Assembly (NCBI GenBank): GCA_039714795.1
Contig: JBDLIP010000005.1
Location: forward strand, 1-36,448
DNA length: 36,448 nt
DNA from: Pseudomonadota bacterium
GTDB lineage: Bacteria; Pseudomonadota; Alphaproteobacteria; JAGOMX01
Direction of reading: 5' to 3'
Shown: piece by piece, positions 8,481 through 17,047 of the stretch
Numbering within the stretch: the first letter of the stretch is position 1
Layout: every line of letters starts with the position of its first letter
Notes under the pieces: generated by a model
What the model saw: only the letters and a program-made list of their open reading frames with translations
What the model was told of the DNA's origin: nothing
Databases searched by the model: none
Program-made: the position numbers and the translations under genes

Positions 8481-8499
8481 GGGCTCGTTTCACCTAAAT

Positions 8500-8532
8500 A
8501 AACTATAATGGTTTCTAATAACCCTATAGTTT
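8500..8532. promoter_or_regulatory. Dyad symmetry upstream of yebC
   Basis: A perfect 8-bp inverted repeat, AAACTATA (8500-8507) and TATAGTTT (8525-8532), encloses a second pair, GGTT (8510-8513) and AACC (8520-8523). It lies about 20-50 bases before the yebC start. The minus strand also carries TTGACG further upstream, but no convincing 17-base spacing to a -10 was found. It may be an operator or a promoter with overlapping dyad; there is no T tract, so it is not a standard terminator for trmJ. Confidence 0.35.
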
Positions 8533-8565
8533 CATATCCCGTTTGCAAGCGTCAACCCTTACAAT

Positions 8566-9333
8566 TCATTCTTTATTCTCCTTGCGGGAATGGTAAGGAT
8601 GCGCCAGGCTAGAGACGATTCCACGCAAAGTTCGGACTTCTTGGGCGGTAAATGCGCTGCGCAAAAACATATTGCGAATGTTGCGAACCATGACCGGGCG
8701 CTTGTCTAGTACCCTTAAGAATCCAGAAGCATCTAGCTCTCGTTCGAGGTGTTCGAAAAAACCCAACAGCTCTTCCTTGGTAGCAAAGGGACTGTCATCT
8801 TTTTTAAGGCGTTCAGGTTCGGTATCATGCTGGATTTTAAACCACTCATAGGCAATTAGCAAAACGGCCTGCGCCAGATTGAGTGAGGAATAGTCCGGAT
8901 TGAGGGGGACGTGAATCAGACCATCAACAAGGCTCATATCCTCATTGTCCAGGCCCGTGCGTTCTGGACCAAACAAAACACCAACTCGAGAGCCCTCTTG
9001 AGTAAGGCTCTGCATTTTTTCAGCCAATTTTTGCGGCGTTAGCACATACTTATTCATATCGCGAATACGCGCTGTGGTTCCAAACACCAGGTTCAAATCA
9101 GCAATTGCCTCTCGGGTTGACTCAAATACTTGTACATTGTCAAGAATGACATGAGCTCCAGCTGCTGGTTTAATGGCGTGGATATTTGGCCAGCCCCCTT
9201 TGGGTTGGACCAAGCGAAGTTGGGTTAGCGCCCCATTGTACATGGCACGTGCCGCTGTGCCGATATTTTGTCCCAGCTGTGGCTTGACCAGAATGATCAC
9301 CGGTGTATTGTCTGAATCTACTTGCGGCGCCAT
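8566..9333 (-). CDS. trmJ: RNA methyltransferase, TrmJ/TrmH family (SPOUT)
   Basis: SPOUT-class SAM-dependent methyltransferase of the TrmJ (TrmH group 1) family. These typically 2'-O-methylate position 32 of tRNAs. Motif 1 (IILVKPQLGQNIGTAARAMYN, about residues 13-33) has the conserved N and R used for catalysis. Motif 2 is VGVLFGPERTGLDNEDMSLVD, and motif 3 includes VPLNPDYSSLNLAQAVLL. The C-terminal extension (about residues 170-255), with LERELDASGFL, is typical of TrmJ rather than TrmL. It has 255 residues. The start lies inside the cysS end (16-base overlap), with AGGGA just upstream. Exact substrate specificity is inferred. Confidence 0.92.
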   Translation of the reverse strand: MAPQVDSDNTPVIILVKPQLGQNIGTAARAMYNGALTQLRLVQPKGGWPNIHAIKPAAGAHVILDNVQVFESTREAIADLNLVFGTTARIRDMNKYVLTPQKLAEKMQSLTQEGSRVGVLFGPERTGLDNEDMSLVDGLIHVPLNPDYSSLNLAQAVLLIAYEWFKIQHDTEPERLKKDDSPFATKEELLGFFEHLERELDASGFLRVLDKRPVMVRNIRNMFLRSAFTAQEVRTLRGIVSSLAHPYHSRKENKE

Positions 9334-10697
9334 AGAGTCCCTTGCGGAGTATCTTCTAGCTCAATATTGTGTTCATGCAACAGATCGCGAATGCGATCGG
9401 CCTCGGAAAAATCTTTTTGTTTGCGGGCTTGATTGCGAGCTTCAATCCAGCGGGTAATTCTTTCCTCTGTGAGTTGACCGTGTGCCGCGGGCCGAGTCCA
9501 CGTCATCCAGTCTTCAACTGATTGCTCGAGAAACCCGAGAAACTGCGCTGATCCCAGCAAAGTTTCCTGCAATAGATGTTTGTCCTCGGGCGATTGTGCC
9601 GTATGAATTGCTTGCGCCAACTCAAACAAGCAGGCAAGAGCCAATGGAGTATTAAGATCATCTGCAAGTGCTGCCAGCATCTTTGGGGCGATCTCTCCCG
9701 GCGTGACGTCAGCTGCACCACGCAAGCTATTATAGAGTCGATCCAGGCTGTTTTTTGCTTGCTCGAGAGAGCGATCGCTCCAATTCAGGGATTGCCGGTA
9801 GTGGGTCGACAGCAACAAGAAGCGTACCGTTTCTCCGTGGTGCTGTTGCAGAGCATCATGCAGTGTTACGAAGTTCCCCAGTGACTTCGACATCTTTTCT
9901 CCATTTACTGTGAGCATACCATTGTGCATCCAGTATCGAGCAAAGGTCTCCGGTCCGTTTGTGGCAACACTTTGGGCGAGTTCGTTTTCATGATGCGGAA
10001 AGATCAGATCTTGTCCGCCGCCATGAATATCAAAGCTAGCTCCTAGGTATTTGCAACTCATAGCTGAGCATTCAATGTGCCAACCCGGACGGCCTCGTCC
10101 CCACGGACTTTTCCACCCTGGAAGATGAGAGGCAGAGGGTTTCCACAACACAAAGTCGGCCGGGGCGCGTTTGTAGGGGGCAATTTCAACACGAGCTCCG
10201 GCAAGCATATCGTCCAGGCTGCGTTTGGACAAAGCGCCGTAACTGCTTAAGCTTGCCACACTAAAGAGCACATGACCTTCAGCAACATAGGCGTGCCCCT
10301 TATCCAGAAGGTCATTGATCATAGCAATCATTTCAGGAATATGATCTGTTGCCCGTGGCTCCCGAGATGGGGGCAGTGCGTTCAGTGCGGCAATGTCTTG
10401 GTGAAAGTAGGCAATGGTTTGTTGGGTCAGAGCTTGGATCGGAATGCCTTTTTCAGCGGCTCGGTTGTTAATCTTATCATCCACATCGGTAATATTGCGA
10501 ACATAGGCAACTTCAGCATATGTGTGCCTTAAAATGCGATACAGCGCATCGAACACCACAATCGGGCGTGCATTACCAATGTGCGTTCGATCATAAACCG
10601 TTGGTCCACAAACGTAGAGGCTGACCTTTCCGGGTTGTTGCGATTTAAACGGCTCTTTTTGATGGGTGAGGGAATTGTGGAGTTTTAAATCGATCAT
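9318..10697 (-). CDS. cysS: Cysteinyl-tRNA synthetase
   Basis: Class I aminoacyl-tRNA synthetase charging tRNA-Cys in the cytoplasm. The active site signature HIGN is at residues 39-42 and KMSKS at 268-272. Zinc ligands typical of CysRS are visible as Cys30 (YVCGPTVYD), Cys210 (WHIECSAM) and the HHENE motif around 235-239. The C-terminal DALR/anticodon-binding portion ends in [20 protein letters not shown], which is the standard CysRS tail. It has 459 residues, a normal length. Eight bases separate it from gltX, and its 3' end overlaps trmJ, so the three probably share a transcript. Confidence 0.98.
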   Translation of the reverse strand: MIDLKLHNSLTHQKEPFKSQQPGKVSLYVCGPTVYDRTHIGNARPIVVFDALYRILRHTYAEVAYVRNITDVDDKINNRAAEKGIPIQALTQQTIAYFHQDIAALNALPPSREPRATDHIPEMIAMINDLLDKGHAYVAEGHVLFSVASLSSYGALSKRSLDDMLAGARVEIAPYKRAPADFVLWKPSASHLPGWKSPWGRGRPGWHIECSAMSCKYLGASFDIHGGGQDLIFPHHENELAQSVATNGPETFARYWMHNGMLTVNGEKMSKSLGNFVTLHDALQQHHGETVRFLLLSTHYRQSLNWSDRSLEQAKNSLDRLYNSLRGAADVTPGEIAPKMLAALADDLNTPLALACLFELAQAIHTAQSPEDKHLLQETLLGSAQFLGFLEQSVEDWMTWTRPAAHGQLTEERITRWIEARNQARKQKDFSEADRIRDLLHEHNIELEDTPQGTLWRRK

Positions 10698-10705
10698 GGG
10701 TTGGA

Positions 10706-12055
10706 TTAAGCTCGTTTGCCGGCAAGACGCTGGGAGGTTTTTTGATAGCCAATTTGTGGCAATAATAACTTCATTTCTGGTCCGTGCGAGATCCCGGTTA
10801 AAGCCTCACGCAACGGCATGAAGAGTTGCTTGCCTTTGCGCCCGGTTTTTTCTTTAATTTGTGTCGTCCACAGTTTCCAAGTTTCTTCTGTCCACGGTTC
10901 CGGCGGCAGTAAATCTTTTGCCTGGCCAATATATTCAGTATCCTGAATCAGTGGAGTGATTTCTCCACGGCAAATTTGTACCCACTCTTTAACGTCTTCA
11001 AGACGATTGAGATTGGATTGGATCAATTGCCAAAAATCTGCATCTACATCTGCAAGTCCTAAAGCGTGCAAGCGCTTTTGTATGCTTGCAAAGGGTAGGC
11101 TATGCAATAGTTTGGCGTTCATCTGATACAACTCATCTGGGGAAAATCGAGGCGAAGAGCGCGTTACGTGCGCTAAGTCAAACTCATCAATGAGTTGCTG
11201 CATGGAATCTGTTGGTTCAGGAGACTCGGAGGTGCCAATTTTGGCCAATAGACTAGTGAGCGCCATGGCTTCAATGCCTTCTTGCCGGAAATACCGGATG
11301 CTTAGGCTCCCCAATCGCTTGGAAAGCCCTTTTCCAGCTGCATCCATTAATACAGGTAGGTGGGCATAAGTCATCTGCTTTGAATCATGCCCAAGAGCTT
11401 CGATCAGTTGAATTTGTATGGCGGTGTTGGCGATGTGGTCGTCGCCCCTTAGGATATGGGTCACGCCCATATCAATGTCATCAACCACAGAACAGAGCAT
11501 ATAAACGGGACTGCCATCTTCGCGAACCAGGATTGGATCGCTTAGATGATCGGCTTTAAAAGACAAAGGTCCACGGATAAGGTCATGCCATTCGATCAGT
11601 CCAGGGGTCAACTGTAAACGCCAGTGCGGTTTTCGACCCTGTTGGGCAAATTTTTCGATTTGCTCAGGAGTGAGCGAAAGAGCAGCGCGATCATACAAAG
11701 GAGGTTTGCCCTGAGCCAGTTGTTGCTTGCGTTTGAGCTTGAGTTCTTCAGCGGTTTCATAACAAGGGTACAGCTGGCCTGTTTGCTTCAGGGTTTCAAG
11801 AGATTTTATATGCTGTTGGCACCGCTCTGTTTGTCGGTAACAGTGGTCAAATGTCAATCCTAACCATCTAAGGTCATCCTGGATGACTTGAACAAATTCT
11901 TCTGTGCTGCGCTCGGCATCAGTGTCGTCAAGGCGCAAAATAAATTGCCCGTCTTGCTTTTTGGCAAACAGCCAATTGACCAGGGCGGTGCGAACATTTC
12001 CAACATGTAAGTAGCCTGTGGGGCTAGGGGCAAAACGTACTACAGTGTGGCTCAT
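10706..12055 (-). CDS. gltX: Glutamyl-tRNA synthetase
   Basis: Class I synthetase that attaches glutamate to tRNA-Glu. Alphaproteobacteria often carry two GltX paralogues, and one can act on tRNA-Gln before amidation. The HIGH-type motif is FAPSPTGYLHVGN (residues 8-20), and the KMSKS-type motif is GLSKR in DAAGKGLSKRLGSLSI. LDDTDAERS and LRGDDHIANTAIQ are further family blocks. The ATG at 12055 (MSHTVVRFAPSPTG) matches the family N-terminus. A TTG at 12070 would add five residues and is less likely. It has about 449 residues. Which paralogue this is cannot be settled from one locus. Confidence 0.95.
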   Translation of the reverse strand: MSHTVVRFAPSPTGYLHVGNVRTALVNWLFAKKQDGQFILRLDDTDAERSTEEFVQVIQDDLRWLGLTFDHCYRQTERCQQHIKSLETLKQTGQLYPCYETAEELKLKRKQQLAQGKPPLYDRAALSLTPEQIEKFAQQGRKPHWRLQLTPGLIEWHDLIRGPLSFKADHLSDPILVREDGSPVYMLCSVVDDIDMGVTHILRGDDHIANTAIQIQLIEALGHDSKQMTYAHLPVLMDAAGKGLSKRLGSLSIRYFRQEGIEAMALTSLLAKIGTSESPEPTDSMQQLIDEFDLAHVTRSSPRFSPDELYQMNAKLLHSLPFASIQKRLHALGLADVDADFWQLIQSNLNRLEDVKEWVQICRGEITPLIQDTEYIGQAKDLLPPEPWTEETWKLWTTQIKEKTGRKGKQLFMPLREALTGISHGPEMKLLLPQIGYQKTSQRLAGKRA

Positions 12056-12180
12056 GCTTGCGGTATCCAATTAGTTCAGTGCTGATCCTTTACCCATAGC
12101 AGATTACAGCTTTACTGACCAGACTGTGTCTTGAATGACACATACGGCGATATTTCTGCTTTGCCTGCAAGGCCTGTTAA

Positions 12181-12208
12181 TTGACCCAGAATCTGGTTGA
12201 ACTATAGT
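12181..12208 (+). promoter_or_regulatory. Predicted sigma-70 promoter for the outer membrane protein gene
   Basis: TTGACC (12181-12186) and TATAGT (12203-12208) are separated by 16 bases, five of six matches to each consensus hexamer. Transcription would start near 12215, giving a leader of about 68 bases before the ATG at 12283. Further upstream, TGTGTC-N6-GACACA (12125-12142) is a perfect 6-bp dyad between the divergent gltX and outer membrane protein genes and could be an operator. No direct evidence supports that role. Confidence 0.65.
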
Positions 12209-12282
12209 GAGCGGTGAGGATGGTGCAGCAAAGAGCGCATCATTTAGGTGTTAAATCAAGTAATTTTGAGAGGATCAAAATC

Positions 12283-13005
12283 ATGAAAAAGTTTGCAGTT
12301 GCTCTAGCAACGACAGCCCTGGTCTCAGGTGCTGCTCTTGCAGATGCTAAGAAATTCGACGGCCCCTTTATTGGTGCTCAGATTGGTATAGCCCAAAGTG
12401 ATGGGAAGTTTGAAGTTCAAGACCGTTCTGTTAACTCTCTCAACCAAGTGCAAGGAGGGGATCTTTCTACCAAGGGTGTTGTTGGTGGTATCCACTTAGG
12501 TTGGGATAAAGTGTTTCAGAACAAGTGGTTGCTTGGTTTGGAGGTGTATGGTGACTTGTCATCTCTAAATGGTAAAGCGAGCCTCAGTCAAACAAATACG
12601 GCAGGTTTTGGTGGTAGCAATAAGGTTGACATGGACTGGTCTATTGGTGTGAATGTTCGTGGTGGTGTGATCATCAGTGATACATTGGCGTATCTAAGTC
12701 TTGGCTGGGTCGGGAGTGACTGGGAAATTAGACAGACAGATAATCGCCCAGGATCTGATAATCGAAATGCCAAGAAAGACAAGTTCAAGTCTGGTTTCCG
12801 GGTTGGTTTAGGTATGGCGACCATGCTAAATGATAATCTAATGCTGGGAGTCGAAGCTGCTTATTCCTGGTACGATGATATCAAGGTGTCACGCACTGAT
12901 GCTGATCCTATTATTGCTGATAGAGAGACTTTAATTTCCAAATACGATCCTGAAGTCTTAGAAGCTAAGCTTAAACTTAGCTGGAAGATCAGAGGCATCA
13001 GCTAA
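12283..13005 (+). CDS. Outer membrane beta-barrel protein (opacity/OmpA-like porin)
   Basis: Secreted outer membrane protein of 240 residues. A clear signal peptide (MKKFAVALATTALVSGAALA, cut before DAKKF) is followed by a barrel with alternating hydrophobic/polar strands, such as FDGPFIGAQIGIAQSDGKFE, GGIHLGWDKVFQNKWLLGLE and LMLGVEAAYSWYDDIKV. This is the layout of eight-stranded opacity-type or Omp25/31-type barrels. It ends in a beta strand (LEAKLKLSWKI). The ATG at 12283 is chosen because it begins the signal peptide and has AGAGG eight bases upstream; an upstream ATG at 12214 would place 23 charged residues before it. It is monocistronic, with its own promoter and terminator. Specific function is unknown. 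Confidence 0.85.
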   Translation: MKKFAVALATTALVSGAALADAKKFDGPFIGAQIGIAQSDGKFEVQDRSVNSLNQVQGGDLSTKGVVGGIHLGWDKVFQNKWLLGLEVYGDLSSLNGKASLSQTNTAGFGGSNKVDMDWSIGVNVRGGVIISDTLAYLSLGWVGSDWEIRQTDNRPGSDNRNAKKDKFKSGFRVGLGMATMLNDNLMLGVEAAYSWYDDIKVSRTDADPIIADRETLISKYDPEVLEAKLKLSWKIRGIS

Positions 13006-13041
13006 AACCTGATCTTTACTAACTATTTGCTAGATCTATCG

Positions 13042-13073
13042 AACCGAGGTCAGAAATGGCCTCGGTTTTTTTT
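13042..13073 (+). terminator. Rho-independent terminator after the outer membrane protein gene
   Basis: The stem AACCGAGG (13042-13049) pairs with CCTCGGTT, with a loop of about 10 bases, followed directly by a run of eight to nine T residues ending near 13073. It lies 36 bases after the TAA of the barrel gene and separates it from proS. Confidence 0.88.
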
Positions 13074-13147
13074 ATAGACCGCAGCAACAGGTTTGTGTCA
13101 AGATAGTTCAGAATCACGACTTACAACTCACAAGATGTTTGCCGCTC

Positions 13148-14437
13148 ATGAAACGTAGCCATTCTTTTTTAACGACTTTAAGAGAAACACCGGCAGAAGC
13201 AAAAATTGTTTCGCATCGTTTGATGTTGCGTGCTGGCATGATTCATCAGACCTCTGCGGGAATTTATTCTTGGCTACCCTTGGGATTGCGGGTGCTGAAA
13301 AAGATTGAGCAAATTGTTCGGGAAGAGCAAGACAAAGCAGGGGCCCAAGAAGTTATTTTACCGCTAGTGCAACCGGCGGATTTGTGGCGCGAAAGCGGGC
13401 GCTATGATGCGTATGGCAAGGAAATGTTACGCTTTTGCGACCGGCATGAGCGAGACATGCTGTATGGTCCCACCGCAGAAGAGGTGATTACGGATGTATT
13501 TCGCCATGCGGTAACCAGCTATAAGCAACTGCCGCAACTTTTGTACCAAATTCACTGGAAGTTTAGAGATGAAATCCGGCCGCGGTTTGGGGTGATGCGC
13601 GGACGTGAATTCCTAATGAAAGACACATACTCCTTTGACATTAGCCAAGAGGCCGCGCGCCTTAGTTACCAATTAATGTTTCGTACATATTTAAAAACCT
13701 TTGCCCGGCTTGACTTAACCTCGGTTCCTGTTAAAGCACCTACAGGTCCCATTGGCGGCGATCTAAGTCATGAGTTCCAAGTATTGGCTGAAACCGGTGA
13801 GAGCGAGATTTTTTATGACGTTCAGTTAGAGCAACTCCGCCAGGATCCAGCGGAGGTTGACATTGATAAGCTGATCCAAATTTATGCAGCCGCCGACGAA
13901 TTGCATGATCCCAAGACCTGCCCAGTACCTGAGGATCAGCTTAAAACAGCTCGCGGCATCGAAGTCGGGCATATTTTTTATTTTGGCACCAAGTATGCAG
14001 AGCCGATGAACGCCCATGTCAGCAATCAAGACGGCGAAAGGGTACCGGTGCATATGGGCAGCTATGGCATTGGGGTTTCCCGGTTGGTTGCAGCTATTAT
14101 CGAAGCGCACCACGATGCCAAAGGTATTATTTGGCCGGAAAGTGTTGCGCCATACAAAGTAGGATTGGTTAATGTTCGCACTGGCGATCAGCCTTGTGAT
14201 GCTTTGTGTGATCAGATCTACCAAAGCCTCAGTAATGCAGGCGTTGAGGTGCTCTACGATGACCGCCCAGAAAGAGCGGGAGTTAAGTTTGCCGACATGG
14301 ATTTGATTGGGCTGCCCTGGCAAATTATTGTTGGACCTCGAGGAGCCCCGCAACGTCAGGTTGAGCTGAAAAATCGCCTCACCGGTGAGGTTGTAACCGA
14401 AGGGGTTGCAAGCGCCATAGAGCGCATGATTGCTTAG
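13148..14437 (+). CDS. proS: Prolyl-tRNA synthetase (short alphaproteobacterial type)
   Basis: Class II synthetase charging tRNA-Pro. Motif 1 region [19 protein letters not shown], motif 2 [21 protein letters not shown] and motif 3 [16 protein letters not shown] are all present, followed by the anticodon-binding domain (VNVRTGDQ to the C-terminus). The protein has 429 residues and lacks the roughly 180-residue insertion (INS) editing domain found in E. coli ProRS; this short form is the usual one in alphaproteobacteria. The ATG at 13148 ([18 protein letters not shown]) matches family starts. A TTG at 13139 would add three residues. No strong Shine-Dalgarno is visible. Its stop directly abuts the next gene's ATG. 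Confidence 0.96.
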   Translation: MKRSHSFLTTLRETPAEAKIVSHRLMLRAGMIHQTSAGIYSWLPLGLRVLKKIEQIVREEQDKAGAQEVILPLVQPADLWRESGRYDAYGKEMLRFCDRHERDMLYGPTAEEVITDVFRHAVTSYKQLPQLLYQIHWKFRDEIRPRFGVMRGREFLMKDTYSFDISQEAARLSYQLMFRTYLKTFARLDLTSVPVKAPTGPIGGDLSHEFQVLAETGESEIFYDVQLEQLRQDPAEVDIDKLIQIYAAADELHDPKTCPVPEDQLKTARGIEVGHIFYFGTKYAEPMNAHVSNQDGERVPVHMGSYGIGVSRLVAAIIEAHHDAKGIIWPESVAPYKVGLVNVRTGDQPCDALCDQIYQSLSNAGVEVLYDDRPERAGVKFADMDLIGLPWQIIVGPRGAPQRQVELKNRLTGEVVTEGVASAIERMIA

Positions 14438-15685
14438 ATGTTTAAAGCATTTGAAAGAAAAATAGCCTTTCGCTATTTGCGCACCAGGCGCAGAGAGAGT
14501 TTTATCTCAATCATTGCCGGATTTTCAATTTTGGGAATCACCCTAGGTGTGGCAACCCTGATCATTGTGATGTCGGTGATGAATGGTTTTCGCGATGAGC
14601 TAACCAAACAAATACTGGGATTCAACGGACATCTGGGAATTCACTCTGCACGTCACACGAATTGGATTGATTTTCAGCCTCTTACTGCACAACTCAAAAA
14701 TATTGGTACCATTAAGGCCGTAACCCCTATGATTGAACGCCAAGCCATGGTGATGAAGCATGGCATTGCCCTAGGGGCGATGGTGCATGGGATCGAAAGC
14801 AAAGATCTAAAGAATCGCAAAACCATAGCTGCGAATATTCGCTTTGGTGATTTAAACGCATTTACTGCGCCTGATACGGTGGTCATTGGACAACGTATGG
14901 CTGAAAAACTAAGGGTGTTTCCCGGGGATTCAATTACCCTTGTGTCGCCAAAAGGCACAGCCACTGCTTTTGGGACAGCCCCGCGCATGCGATCCTTTAG
15001 AATCGGTGCTATCTTTGCCGTGGGCATGCACGCCTATGACCTGACCAATATCTTTATCCCACTTGAGACAGCCCAGAAATTCTTCCAAACGGGACCTGGA
15101 ATTTCTGGTGTCGAGATTTTTGTGCAAAACCCTGATGATATTGAATCTGTGCGCCGGGACATTGAAGCGATTGCCGCGCCAAATTTAAGAATTGTTGATT
15201 GGCGGCATGCAAATGCCCCCTTTTTTCAAGCGCTACAGGTCGAGCGCAACGTGATGTTCATCATTCTTACACTCATTATTTTGATTGCTGCCTTCAATAT
15301 CATTTCTACCTTGATTATGCTGGTCAAGGATAAGGGACACGATATTGCCATCATGCGTACCATGGGGGCAACCCGACAGATGGTTATGCGGATTTTCTTG
15401 TTGACGGGAACCAGCATTGGAATTGTTGGCACGGTTTTTGGAACCATGCTTGGGTTGGCATTTGCACTGAATATCGAAACCATTAGGCAAGCTTTGCAGT
15501 CACTTACAGGCACAGAACTGTTTAGTGCGGAAATTTATTTTCTTTCGCAATTGCCAGCAAAAGTGAATTTCCCTGAAGTGATTGTTGTTACATCAATGTC
15601 TTTGGGGCTTTCGTTTCTGGCAACACTTTACCCTTCTTGGCGTGCTGCACGCCTTGATCCAGTTGAGGCGTTGCGTTATGAGTAA
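14438..15685 (+). CDS. lolC: Lipoprotein-releasing ABC transporter permease LolC/LolE family
   Basis: Inner membrane permease that extracts lipoproteins for transfer to LolA. The N-terminal region (AFRYLRTRRRESFISIIAGF type, here IAFRYLRTRRRESF) leads into a first membrane helix (GITLGVATLIIVMSVMNGF). A large periplasmic domain spans about residues 45-265. Three C-terminal helices follow (VMFIILTLIILIAAFNIIST, then IFLLTGTSIGIVGTVFGTML, then VIVVTSMSLGLSFLATLYPS). LVKDKGHDIAIMRTMGA is the FtsX-like coupling motif. It has 415 residues. LolC and LolE cannot be told apart here, and a single permease (LolF-like) may serve as homodimer. It starts immediately after proS and overlaps lolD by 8 bases. 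Confidence 0.93.
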   Translation: MFKAFERKIAFRYLRTRRRESFISIIAGFSILGITLGVATLIIVMSVMNGFRDELTKQILGFNGHLGIHSARHTNWIDFQPLTAQLKNIGTIKAVTPMIERQAMVMKHGIALGAMVHGIESKDLKNRKTIAANIRFGDLNAFTAPDTVVIGQRMAEKLRVFPGDSITLVSPKGTATAFGTAPRMRSFRIGAIFAVGMHAYDLTNIFIPLETAQKFFQTGPGISGVEIFVQNPDDIESVRRDIEAIAAPNLRIVDWRHANAPFFQALQVERNVMFIILTLIILIAAFNIISTLIMLVKDKGHDIAIMRTMGATRQMVMRIFLLTGTSIGIVGTVFGTMLGLAFALNIETIRQALQSLTGTELFSAEIYFLSQLPAKVNFPEVIVVTSMSLGLSFLATLYPSWRAARLDPVEALRYE

Positions 15686-16358
15686 CCCTCCCCTTTTAGA
15701 GCTACAAAAAGTTTCACACCTGTACCAGCAAGGAAAAAGTTCTTTGCAGGTGTTGTGCGAGGTTAGCCTTTCTTTGGTTCCTGGTGAAATTGTGGCTTTG
15801 GTTGGACCGTCTGGTGCTGGCAAGTCAACCTTGCTGCATATAGCAGGGCTCTTGGAAAGCCCTTCTGAGGGGGCAGTTTTGATTAATGGTGAGTCGAGTG
15901 AACGACTGTCTGATCGCAAACGAACCCAGCTCAGGCGGAAAACCATTGGATTTGTCTACCAGTTCCATCATCTGTTGCCGGAATTTTCAGCGCTTGAAAA
16001 TGTAGTGATGCCACAATTGCTGTGTAATACACCCGCACGAGAAGCTGCAAAGCGTGCTGAGGAGTTGATTGCCAAAATGAAACTTACCAATCGAGTCACG
16101 CACCTTCCATCCCAATTGTCGGGGGGAGAGCAACAACGTATTGCAATTGCCCGCGCTCTTGCCAACCGCCCTCAAATTTTGTTAGCTGATGAACCCACAG
16201 GTAATTTGGATACAGCAACATCTGATATTGTTTTTCAGGAATTAGTGGAGTTAATTCGTCATTCAAAGACCGCCGCGCTGATTGCTACACACAATTCTGA
16301 CCTGGCATCTCGCATGGATCGCAAGATTACGCTGGTTGATGGAAATATTGTTAATTAA
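15678..16358 (+). CDS. lolD: Lipoprotein-releasing system ATPase LolD
   Basis: Cytoplasmic ABC ATPase powering the LolCDE lipoprotein export complex. Walker A GPSGAGKST is at residues 43-51, the ABC signature LSGGEQQR at 147-154, and Walker B ILLADEP at about 167-173. GFVYQFHHLLPEFSALENV is the LolD-type Q-loop region. It has 226 residues. The ATG at 15678 lies within the last codons of the permease gene (8-base overlap), with GAGG about ten bases upstream. A longer frame starting further upstream would translate permease sequence and is rejected. Its 3' end overlaps the convergent small gene by 4 bases. Confidence 0.96.
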   Translation: MSNPPLLELQKVSHLYQQGKSSLQVLCEVSLSLVPGEIVALVGPSGAGKSTLLHIAGLLESPSEGAVLINGESSERLSDRKRTQLRRKTIGFVYQFHHLLPEFSALENVVMPQLLCNTPAREAAKRAEELIAKMKLTNRVTHLPSQLSGGEQQRIAIARALANRPQILLADEPTGNLDTATSDIVFQELVELIRHSKTAALIATHNSDLASRMDRKITLVDGNIVN

Positions 16359-16741
16359 CCCAAAATTTCAATATTATAGTCCATGGACAAGGACGTAAAA
16401 TCGTTATAGCCCGTGACACCATTAAGGATTAGCGATCCTCCTCCCATAAAATTAAAGACCAAAGCATTTCCTGTGTCCATAACAGATTCAACGTTGTCAT
16501 CCAAATCAGCTAGATTTTTGCCAACCAAATCATCAAAAAAGAGAGCATCGTGAAATAATTCGAAATCTTCAACTATTAAGTTATTGGGGATTCCTTGCAC
16601 ACCACGCGCATTTCCCTCAAGATGAACGATGAACGCTTCTTTGGCATCAAGAACCCCTTGAGGCTCAGATCCAACAACCGGAAAGATTCCAGGAAGTACA
16701 TCATTAATGTTCGTTTCTTTGATATCCATAATAACCACCAT
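16355..16741 (-). CDS. Small protein resembling a type I secretion (RTX-like) C-terminus
   Basis: Acidic protein of 128 residues (or 124 from the ATG at 16729), not confidently recognised. Its second half (IVEDFELFHDALFFDDLVGK, then NALVFNFMGGGSLILNGVTG) resembles the DF-rich, G-rich C-terminal segment of RTX/VCBS-type proteins secreted by type I systems, where phrases such as V-F-F-G-G-L-L-G-V recur. There is no signal peptide and no cysteine. No ABC or membrane-fusion partner is nearby. A promoter-like sequence (TTGACA at minus-strand position about 16786-16791) and a 13-bp inverted repeat lie upstream, suggesting the gene is expressed and possibly regulated. It could be a stand-alone secreted protein or the tail of a decayed adhesin. 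Confidence 0.55.
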   Translation of the reverse strand: MVVIMDIKETNINDVLPGIFPVVGSEPQGVLDAKEAFIVHLEGNARGVQGIPNNLIVEDFELFHDALFFDDLVGKNLADLDDNVESVMDTGNALVFNFMGGGSLILNGVTGYNDFTSLSMDYNIEILG

Positions 16742-16759
16742 CCGTAAATATTTTTACTT

Positions 16760-16791
16760 TCTTATATAAGTATTGTATCATTTAATTGTCA
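16760..16791 (-). promoter_or_regulatory. Predicted promoter of the small RTX-tail-like gene
   Basis: On the minus strand a perfect TTGACA -35 box is followed after about 18 bases by TATATA, within an A/T-rich tract leading to the start codon at 16741 or 16729. The match to the -10 consensus is partial. No other gene reads in this direction, so it would serve the small protein alone. Confidence 0.5.
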
Positions 16792-16808
16792 AAAAATAAA
16801 GTGAAACA

Positions 16809-16843
16809 AAACAATAACTCAGACATAATATGAGTTATTGTTT
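16809..16843. promoter_or_regulatory. Perfect 13-bp inverted repeat in the lolD/miaB intergenic region
   Basis: AAACAATAACTCA (16809-16821) and TGAGTTATTGTTT (16831-16843) are exact reverse complements separated by nine bases. The arms are A/T-rich, so it would be a weak terminator. It sits just upstream of the TTGACA of the small minus-strand gene and could be an operator for it. The full gap 16742-17047 contains only the promoter, this dyad, the 119-bp repeat and the miaB leader. Confidence 0.5.
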
Positions 16844-16865
16844 ATTGTAGTAACTTGCAGCGCTT

Positions 16866-16984
16866 TATACTCTCGTGAAATCAAAACCTCTAGTTTAATG
16901 ATAGCGAGAAGCGCGCAGTTTACAATTGTAAATGAGCACTTCGAGCGTATCAGAAAACAGAGGTTTTGATTTCACTTCAGTATA
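16866..16984 (-). repeat. 119-bp palindromic TA-bounded repeat, copy 2 (inverted)
   Basis: Second copy, in opposite orientation to copies 1 and 3, with the same length of 119 bp and the same TATA ends. It differs from copy 3 at three positions, all in the half nearest the 16984 end. The half nearest 16866 is identical in all copies. It sits 63 bases before the miaB start. Its right edge plus flank reads TATACT (16983-16988), a possible -10 box for miaB, though the matching -35 is poor. Confidence 0.85.
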
Positions 16985-17047
16985 TACTTGAAGATAAGCT
17001 GATGCAGGGTTACAGTACGGAATCATTGTGATCAAGGAATACGGACG

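Noticed and set aside
11300-11340. GLSKR instead of a standard KLSKR motif in GltX
   Set aside because: This variant is, to my knowledge, common in one alphaproteobacterial GltX subgroup, so it is not evidence of a defect.
13148-14437. ProRS of only 429 residues as a possible truncation
   Set aside because: All class II motifs and the anticodon domain are present; the short form without the INS editing domain is normal in alphaproteobacteria.
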